A stretch of DNA of 64,000 nucleotides from Lunularia cruciata. Its lineage: Eukaryota; Streptophyta; Marchantiopsida; Lunulariales; Lunulariaceae. Shown piece by piece: positions 55,707-64,000 of the stretch (the stretch's first letter is position 1; each line of letters begins with the position of its first letter). Under the pieces are notes generated by a model. It saw nothing but the letters and a program-made list of their open reading frames with translations, searched no databases and was not told the DNA's origin. The DNA lies in contig OX419762.1 in assembly GCA_948567375.1 (NCBI GenBank), positions 38,793,034 through 38,857,033 of the forward strand. The letters are read 5' to 3'. Both the position numbers and the translations under genes were made by a program.

Positions 55707-57870
55707 GGCTTTAGCTTTGGCTTAAGAGAGGATCTTTTCCTCCTTGGCAAAAAGAATTGCCTTTGGGCGTAGTCTCTTTGCCTTTCTGGAAGATGACGAG
55801 GTCATACTCAGTTCTTTAGGATCACGTTTCTTCTTACTTGTGCATGTCTCAACCTTCAAAATTTCAAGGTCTAGCCATTCCCCTTCCAAGGCCAGACTCC
55901 CTTCCTGAGGTCTCTCCTCCTCAAGCGTGATGCAATTTACAATTTACATCCCCCTTTGCTTGAATCGCTGCATGCTCAATGGGGGTCTCGACATATTTTA
56001 CAGGCGGCTTTAGGTTTGGTGGGTGAGGGCATTGGTTGCCCGTTTGGCCCGATCCTTTACAATTTTTGCACAGGGGAATGTACTCGATTTTCCTTCTTGG
56101 CTCCGGACAGTTTGGAGACCAATGTCCCATCAAGCCACAATTGTAACATGCTCCGGGTCAACATTGTGAGGTCAATTTTGGTTGCTCATCGGTGGTCTTC
56201 ATGGAGGAGCATTGAGGTTATACTCCCTTGGTCCGTACCTCGGAACTTGATATGATGTGCTAGCCTGAGGCTGTACCTCTTGGGTTTGGTACATAGCTTC
56301 TTCTTCCTCTTCTTGGTTCCATCCCAAAACCCAATCAATCTGCTGCACCGAGAATGCATTCCGAGTATTGCATTCCGTGTTTGCATGGCCCGACTTGCCA
56401 CATGCGGTGCACCATCCATTCAATCTGCCAAATGATGGGGCCTTCCTTCTATCTTTAGCTCCAATCATCTGGATCTTTAAATCCAAAAACTCCTTGATGA
56501 GGGCATCCAGCTTGGTATCTACCTTATGTACACTCTTTGCTAGAGGAGTCATTGGTTTCTTACCCCCACGTCTTCTTACTTGTCTTGGCTTTGATTCTTC
56601 TTTGGATTCCAAAGAAGAGCTCGAAGACGTGGAGGATTCCTCCAAAGAAGGGGATGTACTGCGAGAAGCTCTCCTTTTGGGCTTCTTGCCTTTCTTCTCC
56701 CAATTTCTTTGATTGCCGGTTGAGTGAGAGTGAGCCGCCTCGTAGCGGGTGACGTATTTGAGTACCTTGTCAAGGGAAGTTACATTCCTCTCCCTTGCAA
56801 AGATTTGAATTTTTGGTGAAAGTCCTCCTAGGAACCAAGTTATGGCTTGGGCATCAAAGTAACCCACTACCCCCATTGCTTTAGAACTTGGTTCAAGAGT
56901 GCCATGAACCGCTCAGAGTAGTCTCTCAACTTCTCCTTCTTGCCTCGGTCTAAATCATTGAGTGCCGCAAAGACACTAGTATTGTAATCAACCTCATGGA
57001 ATCGTTCCAGGAAGTTGTTTCTCAAGTCCGCCTAGTCTGCCGATATGAATCCCTTTTGGGTCACATGGGTGTACCAACTCCAAGCTTTGTTTCGTAGCAG
57101 ACTTGGGAAAATTTGCAGTCGATCCACCGAGTCATGCTCCTTGTTAGCAAAGGAGATGACTTCCAATTCTTTGATGAATTCATCGGGGTCTTTGTCTTGT
57201 TCTATCCCCTTATATTTTTGATATTCGTGTCGTGTGACATGCAACAAAGTCATCATTTGATGCGCTGGGATCGGCTGGAGTAGATTTGAACTTGACAGAA
57301 CCGAGGAATTGGCTAGAATTGACGCCGTGTTGTTAGCCCAAGGGTTCCAATTTGTCAAATTCAAGGTAGGGTCTTCTTTGTCAATTTCTTCTATGAGGGT
57401 GTTGAGTTCAACTTGTTTGGAAGACTCAGGCTCAACACCTTCGATGTGTTCTTCAAAATTCCGTCGGGACAACCGAGGAATCATTTATAGAAGATGTTGA
57501 CACTCTTCTTCCGTTAGTGTCCGTGCTGTCTTTTCTCAGACAAAGTTCTTTAAGGATGCGACTTTCTTATAGCTCTAGGGGAAGTCGGTGTACTAGGCCG
57601 TAATGCATATGTCTGGCCACTCGAGTCTTTCTTCTTCTTGGACAAAGAGGGAGATGCGAAGTAGCCTTGCCAACCGCCTTTGCGTTTCTTGTGGTCAAGT
57701 TCTTGTAGGGCTTCTTGCACTTTGTGAAGGAGTTGAAAGTCCAACGCCTCTCGTTTGGTTTCATCAAAAGTGGATGGGACTTTCAGATGTTTGTCTTCTT
57801 CATGCTGCAATACTTGTCTTTGAACTCTCTCTTCCCGTTGTTCTCTCGATGCAGACATTCATATTGCTTT
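55707..57870 (-). pseudogene. Element 2 gag with three zinc knuckles
   Basis: The frame at 57858 (MSASREQREERVQRQVLQHE) may be the N-terminus. FIKELEVISFANKEHDSVDR and LLRNKAWSWYTHVTQKGFIS (57484-57032) are the capsid-like part. GGLSPKIQIFARERNVTSLD opens the C-terminal part (56876), followed by a Ser/Lys-rich linker, zinc knuckle CTACGKSGHANTEC (near 56400), then GLMGHWSPNCPEP and CKNCKGSGQTGNQC (56140-56040). Frames shift between the blocks. Three cysteine clusters is more than the one or two usual in plant Gag. Confidence 0.75.
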
Positions 57871-57921
57871 GATACCTAGTTTCAAATTTGGCTTTGTATT
57901 CTTCCACTTCCAAGATTTGTT

Positions 57922-57939
57922 TCCCCGGCAGCGGTGCCA
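57922..57939 (-). other. Primer binding site of element 2 (tRNA-Asp-like)
   Basis: TGGCACCGCTGCCGGGGA, 9 nt inside the 5' LTR end on minus. It is close to the complement of tRNA-Asp (TGGCGCCGTTGCCGGG) with two differences. Confidence 0.75.
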
Positions 57940-57948
57940 AAAATCATG

Positions 57949-60900
57949 TGACAACCCCGACAAATATCCCTTTTGTGGTAATTGGGTAAGTAAAGTTCAT
58001 TCCCATAGAGATACGAGTCAAAAATGTTCAAATTCAAAGTCAAAGTAACAATTGCAGTTCTTTTTGGTTGCGTCTTTAATCTCTCAAGTAGAAACCACAC
58101 CTAGAAGAGAGAAACAAGCACTAATTTGCAGTCTTGTCACAGGTTAACACTCCTTAATCACAACACCTTCCATTCTTTCCAAACAATCTTGATTGTGATG
58201 ATTTAAGGTCTCCCAAAAACGACACTTCACTGTAAAGCAACTTTGCCTCAGAATTGTGTTCCACCCTTCCAAAGAAGGCACAACTTCCTTGATTGAAATT
58301 GCTTCACATCAACTTCGCACTGCACTCACAAATGCAAAATACTATGAACACTACAATTCCTCTCAGATCTGTCAAGGCATTGCTTGGATTGCACTTCACT
58401 CAAGATCAAACACACAGAATGAAGATCAAGGCTACAAAATCCAACATCCAACAAGCACTTTGACTTGCACTTTGAATTTCTCCATACACTCACACACACA
58501 ATTGCAAAGTTGATACTATGAATCAAGCTCAAGTGACGAGCGCTGCTTCATAACACTTTGCTTTATCTATTCTCAAAAATAATGAGCACTGAACAACATA
58601 AGAGTGCAAATTCCACTCTTAAATAGTGAAGCAATTGACAATTATCTTCCTAATGTACCTCTTCCTTATGACTCTACAAACCTATAGATCTAAAATGACA
58701 ATGCACTTCTTCATATCTGCCAATTCAAATCTCAAATTGGTTATTAATCCGATCCGATGTCTACTTCTTCCTCGGCTTTCAAACCCGATCCCGAAGTAAC
58801 TTTACTTCCTACTATCATATCCTCGGATTTCATAACTCCTACATCTTCTACCAAATCTAATAGTTCTCTTTCCTGATTTGAAATTTCACTAGCAGGTAAT
58901 CTTTCTAACTCCTTATCTCCCGACCTACTCTTCTCTATCGTCTCCAATGGTAACTATGAAGACATCTGTACTCCTACTTCATCTACTTTGGGTTTTGCTC
59001 TAACATCTTTCTGAAGTTTATCTATCTCCAACTTTACCAAGTCTAATCTGATTGTGATATTGTCTTCTACCTCCAATATCTTCCTATCTACACGAGTTTT
59101 GAGGCTAATCAACAATGCGTTTAGATTGGTATCCTTTGCATGTCTCCTCCTCGTCTCCTCAATATGCACACTGGCCTCTATACTTAGCATCACATTCATC
59201 CTGATTATGATCTCCTTCAAGGGCTCCAATCTCATCTTCCTCTCACCCTCCCGCGTCCCACTTTGCCTTTTGCCTTGACCAAACTCCTCTCTGAATAGTA
59301 ATCTTCTTCTCCTCCTGCTCGGGCACTTCATCTTCTAACTTTGCATTACTCTCTTCCTCGAGCTCTATCCAAACTTCTTTTTCTGCTGTGGGCTTTGACG
59401 TCATCTCCCCACCTTCATCACTATCACTACTCGTATCCTCACTCTGTAGTGTAAGCTTGGGTTCTTCCTTGCGTTCAGAGTCTTTGGACTTGCACTCGGC
59501 TTCACCCTCCGAGTCTTCTTTCGACAATGCGATCACCACTATACTTTTCCTCGGGTTTACCCTTTTGGTCTTCTGAGGTCTCATTTTCTTGACATCTTCA
59601 CCTTCTCCTTGTCGACTCTGCTTCTTCAACTTCAGAGTACTTACTTCCACTTGCGCACTCTTCCCCGTTTGCACATAGTACTCATCACTGCTTCGGATCT
59701 GAAGAGTGTACTGCTGCTCCTCCGTGCTGATGTCCTTTCTTAAGTTGGGATGAAAATGCGACACCATTCTGTTGCGCTCTACCGCATTGAGCAGATTCAG
59801 CTCAAGGTAGAAATGTGCTGCAAACGGCACAATGTAATGTGGAGGCGACTTATCTCGCAAATTCCACACCATTTACCTCGTTCTCCCATGGAAGCACCTC
59901 GCCCAATTGATTGGCTCTCCTATAAACATCTTATGGAAGAACACCACTTGGTGTTTCATCACATAAGTCATTCTCTCCGACTTCAAGATTGCCATGAGAG
60001 CACTCATGATCTTCTCTTGATCGGATCCTTGTAAATCTCTACTTTCTACCCATTCTTTGTCCACTTTGAAGAGAATGCATCCCTCACTTCTTGGGCTTCT
60101 TCAGCTACCTCTCCCTTCCCCAAGAACGTGGAACCCTGCTCCGTGCCTGCCTCTCTTCCGAGTACTAGTCTCCAATCCGACTCCATCCAGCAAGCCGGAT
60201 TTCCTCTCTCCCCCTCTTCCTTGGGGCCATCAAGACATTTACTCTCGATTATCTTGGTCATGAATCCTGGAAAACTAACATTCCAATTCCACGCCAAGAA
60301 TGTGATCCGAAGTTGGCTCAAGACTTCGATCCTTGCGATCATATCTAAGATTTGAATCGCATGATTTCTCACTACAAAGTAGGAGTTCTTCTTTCCTCCT
60401 CCCATCTTTCTTTCTTTCTCACTGTCTCTCGGGTTAGCTCTCTTGAATTCTCCTCTACACACCAGCGCGTCTTCAACTCTACTTCCCTTCCCATGATCTC
60501 CTATAGGATGACTCCTCAATGGCAAAGGAAAATTGCTTGATATTGCTTTGTCGTTAGCCCAATTTTGTTAGAGTCATGCCTTCTTTGTCTCTCTTCAATT
60601 CAAGTTTCTGCCAAGAAATCACACCTCTTGCATGCGCCTATCATTGTCAAGTGTACTTCACGCGTATGACCGCCGGTTTTTGAACGGTCCATTCTTGAAT
60701 TTCTCACCCCAAAGAAAAGTTGTTATACTGTCCTTGCCTTGGGTTGAGCACCCCACAATACAAAGACTTCTTACTTTGGGTTGTATGCTGACAAGGCAAG
60801 TCCGAGTACTTTGCCTTATGACCCGAAGCCATGTTACCTTGGGTTTCATCACAAAGACTCTTTTCTTTGCCTTCTTTGGCCATATAGGTGCAATCTGACT

Positions 60901-60957
60901 TCTCTATACACTTCTTCTTCTCCATTTTGAGAAAAACAAAAAAATGTGGGTACCACA
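57949..60957 (-). repeat. Element 2, 5' LTR (3009 bp)
   Basis: TGACAACCCC to GGTACCACA on +. It pairs with 40451-43944 at both ends, but 58586-59250 is unrelated to 41088-41550 in the other LTR. It contains a degenerate ORF, listed separately. Confidence 0.85.
58744..60525 (-). pseudogene. ORF inside element 2 LTR, copy in 5' LTR, different C-terminal module
   Basis: On minus from ATG at 60525 the first 159 codons match the other copy (NWNVSFPGFMTKIIESKCLD, ESDWRLVLGREAGTEQ). A stop, a 1-bp deletion relative to the other copy (GATCTTCTCTTG at 60010) and one C-to-T nonsense change (CAA to TAA before MVWNLRDKSPPH) follow, after which the match continues to QKAKWDAGG near 59250. Beyond this point the sequence is new: EIIIRMNVMLSIEASVHIEE, RLDLVKLEIDKLQKDV and LPASEISNQERELLDLVEDV, again helix-rich and charged but unrelated to the coiled coil of the other LTR. 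It ends at 58744. Unknown function; both copies are disabled. Confidence 0.55.
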
Positions 60958-61495
60958 CAAGAACACCACCACGGACCAATCCAATAGTCTATCCAACACC
61001 CGATACATTTGATCCATGAAGACTGCAAGAGCATTAGTGAGTCCGAAAGGTAAAACTCTCCACTCAAAATGCCCATACCTTGTACGAAAGGCAGTCTTTT
61101 GCACATCCTCTCTCTCAATGGGAATTTGCTAATAACCGCTATGAAGATCCAACTTGGAAAAGTAGTGTGCTCCACTTAGTTGATCAAGCAAGTCATTGAT
61201 CCAAAGCAAGGGATATGCATTCTTCACGGTTTGCTTATTGAGCCCATGATAATCAATATAGAAACAAAGTCCTCCATCCTTCTTTGGAACAAATAGTACC
61301 GGTGCTCCCCAAGGAGAGGTACTATGTCGTATGAAGTCCTTCTCCAACAACTCTATAAGTGTTGCTCGCAACTCCTCCAACTCTTTTGGTGAGAGCCGAT
61401 AGATTGGTCTACTCACTCGAGTACTCCCTGGCAATAACTCAATCTTGAAGGGCATACCTCGATCGGAGGGTAATCCCTTTGGCAAATCATCCAAA
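60958..61495 (-). pseudogene. Element 1 reverse transcriptase, N-terminal half
   Basis: On minus: [60 protein letters not shown] (61300), [20 protein letters not shown] with the first catalytic Asp (61150), then after one stop [20 protein letters not shown] and [20 protein letters not shown] (60960). It stops exactly where element 2 begins; the next residues, DDILIYSK, are at 40445. Catalytic Asp of motif A is kept. Confidence 0.9.
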
Positions 61496-62165
61496 ACACA
61501 TCCACAAACTCCTTAACTATCCAATCAACCATTGCTTGATGAGGCTCTTGGTCCTCCACAGATTGTTCTTGTGCAATCATCTTGATCCACACCGCAAATA
61601 CAGACTTCTCTTCCTCCAAAGCTTGAGCTATGGCTGCTTTACTAACAAACTTCCCTTCTAGGGACTCATCTCTCTTCCAAGCTTGCTCCATGGTTGCCTT
61701 CTTGGCAAACTTTCCATCTTGGGACTCCACTTCCTTCAAGGTTTGTTTTATGGCTACCTTCTTGACAAACTTCTCATCTTGGGACTGACTATTCTTAGGT
61801 GTCTTACTCAGAGGTGCCAAACAACCTAATCGGAAATTCCTACCTTGGTGTTGTACTTGAATTTGGCTTCGGGTCCAATCAAATTGAACTTTATGACGTT
61901 CAAGCAAAGGTAGACCCATAATGATATCATAGTGTAGAGGTGCCACTACAAACCTCATATACTCCAAATACTCCTTCCCAATCTTGAAGGTAACAAGATG
62001 CAAAGTGCAGAATGCAGAACTCTTTCTTCCATCCGCCATCATCAAACTACTTCTAATCACTAGCTTGATAGGAATACCCAATTCCTTTGCTACTTGCATA
62101 GACATGCAATTCTATGAACTTCCAGAATCAACCAAAATCCTACAACCCCAATTTGATATTGTACC
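61413..62165 (-). pseudogene. Element 1 protease and repeat-containing linker
   Basis: Upstream of the open frame at 62105, RILVDSGSS gives a normal D-S-G retropepsin site, followed by a TAG in place of a sense codon. KLVIRSSLMMADGRKSS and VVAPLHYDIIMGLPLLERHK (about 61930, the I-x-G-L-P-x-L block) complete the fold. A linker to RT holds three 20-residue repeats (see separate entry). The frame then shifts before the RT start. Confidence 0.8.
61609..61788 (-). repeat. Three 60-bp in-frame repeats between protease and RT of element 1
   Basis: Translated units begin SQDEKFVKKVAIKQTLKEVE, SQDGKFAKKATMEQAWKRDE and SLEGKFVSKAAIAQALEEEK, with GKF/EKF cores at 60-bp spacing. They look helical and charged. 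Confidence 0.85.
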
Positions 62166-62339
62166 TTGCAAGTGAAGCAAACTTGCATAGGTAGAGCCTT
62201 CAATCCCATTGGAACTAATCAAGCTCCCAATAGGCGGCTCAAAATCTCCTATTGGGATTCCTTGTTTCCCTGATCATTCCGCTCCACAACCTCCACTTGG
62301 GCAACTTGTCAAGGTCATCCATTCTTGAGTGGACATTCA

Positions 62340-63153
62340 ACTATGCAATGCTCCAATTGGCAACAATAAAAACACCCACCATTTTGTCGCAATTTCTCTC
62401 TATCTGCTATGCCAAGTGGTCTTCATTGAATGGCATCAATCTCCATGGGTGCTGGATCCCCCACTTGTGTGTAGTGTATTGGTAGGCTTTGTAGAGGTCG
62501 AGGTGAAGACCAAGTTGTTGCCACCAAGGAATCAAAATGTTCGGCCAACCGCATGGCTTCCTCCAAGTGTTGTGACTCTCGCGTGGTTACCTCTAATTTG
62601 GTTCTTGCCTCAAGCCCCTTACAAATCAATCTAGAGCTTCACCTTCCAAAATATCAAGAATTTGCATGATGGTGTATTGAAACTGTGTGATGTAACTTCT
62701 TACAGAGCCAATCTGTTTCAACTCTGCCAACTTATCCCATGCAGCTTGTGTGACATTTATAGCTTGGAACCGACTAATTATTGTGCTCTTGAATTTTGCC
62801 CATGTCAAGATTGGTGCAAAAATTTGTCGTTTTGCTTGCTCCACTTGGAATCTCCACCATAGCTTTGCTACTCCATCCAATTGGCTAGAAACCAAGAGAA
62901 TCTGTTTTTGCTCATCTTGTAGATTGGTAGCTTCAAAATAACATTCACAATCAAACACAAAATTCTCCACTGCACCTGCAAGATTCTTACCTTCAAATAC
63001 CTTGGGTTTAGGGAATCTGATCCAATCTTCTCCTTCTTGAATTGGTACTCTCTCCCCCTGCTCTTATTTTTGAAGATCTCGTTCATCCAACAATCAAGTA
63101 AGGTGCTCTATTTGTTGTTGCATAACAATGATAACATTGGGTATTGCCGCCAT
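62340..63153 (-). pseudogene. Element 1 gag
   Basis: ATG at 63153 (MAAIPNVIIVMQQQIEHL) starts 260 bp after the primer site. Two stops follow early, then an open block with FVFDCECYFEATNLQDEQKQ, LDGVAKLWWRFQVEQAKRQI and QFQYTIMQILDILEGEALD (62970-62626), and RTKLEVTTRESQHLEEAMRL (62600). A CCHC knuckle CFYCCQLEHCIVEC lies near 62360. This is the usual chromovirus Gag layout. Inactive by stops and a shift near 62628. Confidence 0.8.
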
Positions 63154-63411
63154 GATTGCTACTCTATCACACCACTCCCAATCTATCTAATTTATTAATG
63201 CATAGAAGTAGCATGTCCATCGTTCTCCATAAGTTACAATCGGAAGCACCAAGGGTTCCTCAAATATGGTGATCATATGCATAAAATCTTATCCAAAGTG
63301 CGAGGTGATAAATTGTGTGAAACAATGCTTGGGTAGTATTTGGATGCAAAAATCCTAATGGTTTGGTGGAAGTGGATTTGGTGGTACATAAATTCCATCC
63401 ATCCCATTCTT

Positions 63412-63423
63412 GCTCTGATACCA
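63412..63423 (-). other. Primer binding site of element 1 (tRNA initiator Met)
   Basis: TGGTATCAGAGC on minus, 1 nt from the 5' LTR; a perfect complement of the plant initiator-Met tRNA 3' end. Confidence 0.95.
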
Positions 63424-63424
63424 A

Positions 63425-63824
63425 TGTAAAAGATTGAATCCAAGGAGAGAAATAGGAGAATGGAAACTCACATTGGGACAGTCAAATGAGAGAAAACTCG
63501 GAATGCCTAGCATGAGCTTTGGCTTTGGTATTTATAGGTGGCATACAAGGCCCTTGAGAAGCTTCCTCAAGCTGCTTTCTTAGAGTGCAAGCCAAGTTAA
63601 CTAGGAAGCTTCTCAAAAAGCTTCCTTCTAGAAGTCACCTACTTGGCGTGCAAGCTAAGCTAGTTGGAAGCTTCTAGAAGCTACTTACTTGAGGTGTAAG
63701 CTAAGTTAGCCAGGAAGCTTCTCAAGAAGCTTCCTAGATACTTTTGGAATATTCTAGGCTAATTTGTCTTATGTGCTCCTTCGTGAGCCCGACTAACTTT
63801 GTTGCTAAACTCCATATTGTTACA
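63425..63824 (-). repeat. Element 1, 5' LTR (400 bp)
   Basis: Matches 37687-38111 end to end with scattered substitutions and a deletion of about 25 bp in the palindromic part. Followed by the GGTTT duplication. Confidence 0.95.
63529..63733 (-). promoter_or_regulatory. TATA box and heat-shock-element-like cluster in element 1, 5' LTR
   Basis: CTATAAATA on minus at 63529-63537. Upstream of it on minus lie GAAgcTTC (63558-63565, 63605-63612), TTCtaGAA (63626-63633), GAAgcTTCtaGAA (63667-63679, three units in register) and GAAgcTTC (63714-63721, 63726-63733). This is the LTR that would drive element 1. Confidence 0.55.
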
Positions 63825-64000
63825 GGTTTGGTCCACCCATTTGCATCTTCATTGCTCATGTGTGAGTGTGGTTTACACTAGATGAAAAAGCGGTCCACAT
63901 GACACAATGTCTAGTGTCTTGTGTCCTATGTGTAGATGTTGTGTGGTTATTTACAACAATGAGGTTTTGCCTAGGTTTGGTCCACCCATTTGTATCTTCA
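63825..64000 (+). pseudogene. Non-LTR RT protein, C-terminal continuation, broken
   Basis: Joins 37686 across element 1: the left flank ends ISFCLG and the right continues VHPFASSLLMCECG, then after a shift LDEKAVHMTQC. The C-E-C-G...L-D...H...C arrangement looks like a small zinc-binding module at the end of this RT family. GGTTTGGTCCACCCATTTG is present at 63825 and again at 63974, a 149-bp duplication whose second unit runs off the window. Confidence 0.5.

Larger units (their letters stand above)
40451..60957 (-). mobile_element. Element 2: Ty3/gypsy retrotransposon with about 3-kb LTRs, nested in element 1
   Basis: LTR copies are 40451-43944 (including a 692-bp solo LTR insert) and 57949-60957, both starting TGACAACCC and ending GGTACCACA on +. 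The primer site at 57922-57939, gag with three zinc knuckles, protease, RT, RNase H and integrase follow in order on minus; integrase is split by element 3. No chromodomain was found. Less its inserts, the element is about 12 kb. A clean target duplication is not visible: flanks read TCCCA and CAAGA, with a small rearrangement at the 40450 junction. Confidence 0.9.
37687..63824 (-). mobile_element. Element 1: chromodomain Ty3/gypsy retrotransposon, split by nested insertions
   Basis: On minus, the 5' LTR is 63425-63824, followed by an initiator-Met primer site, gag, protease and the first half of RT down to 60958. The second half of RT, RNase H, integrase and chromodomain lie at 40450-38112, then the 3' LTR at 37687-38111. 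A perfect 5-bp target duplication flanks it. Without the 20.5-kb inner insertion it is about 5.6 kb, normal for a plant chromovirus. Domain order PR-RT-RH-IN-chromodomain places it in the Ty3/gypsy chromoviruses. Coding parts carry stops, so it is inactive. Confidence 0.95.

Overview
This window looks like a repeat-dominated chromosome segment of a seed plant with a large genome. A conifer or other gymnosperm is my inference, from the very low gene density, the degraded PIF/Harbinger elements, the stacked Ty3/gypsy elements and the lone LPR-type multicopper oxidase; no single feature proves it. I see only one clearly intact host gene, a two-exon gene at 25677-27692 (-) for a secreted LPR1/LPR2-like multicopper oxidase (ferroxidase family). 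A second, weaker host-gene candidate lies at 33543-34054 (-).

Layout. 1-24 kb: old, broken DNA transposons and unclassified coding repeats. There are three PIF/Harbinger remnants: 1.2-3.4 kb with a convergent Myb-like ORF and transposase, 12.4-13.6 kb on -, and 16.0-17.1 kb on +. Two unnamed protein families each occur twice in opposite orientation: family A at 8.2-9.4 (-) and 18.6-21.3 (+), and family C at 5.0-5.9 (+) and 23.4-23.8 (-). Degenerate arrays of a short AGCAAATCC/GCAAAACC motif flank both family A copies. 24.2-34.3 kb: a low-copy island with different composition that holds the oxidase gene. 34.3-35.1 kb: two minisatellites. 35.2-37.7 kb: a degenerate non-LTR reverse-transcriptase protein gene with an N-terminal C2H2 finger; its C-terminal part reappears at 63.8 kb.

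37,687-63,824 is one nest of LTR retrotransposons, all on the minus strand. Element 1, a chromodomain Ty3/gypsy (perfect GGTTT target duplication, initiator-Met primer site), inserted in the C-terminal part of the non-LTR RT gene. Element 2, a Ty3/gypsy with about 3-kb LTRs, split element 1 within the RT domain just before its catalytic DD. Element 3, a 7.8-kb Ty3/gypsy with 692-bp LTRs that read as identical and an uninterrupted 1608-codon gag-pol, split the integrase of element 2. A solo LTR of the element 3 family sits in one LTR of element 2.

Most notable: (1) the long LTRs of element 2 each carry a degenerate protein-coding region equivalent to about 600 codons, and the two copies have different C-terminal modules; (2) the LTRs of element 1 carry dense heat-shock-element-like palindromes just upstream of a TATA box; (3) family A is a conserved protein I cannot assign, found as two divergent copies; (4) element 3 has an accessory zinc-knuckle ORF upstream of gag-pol.
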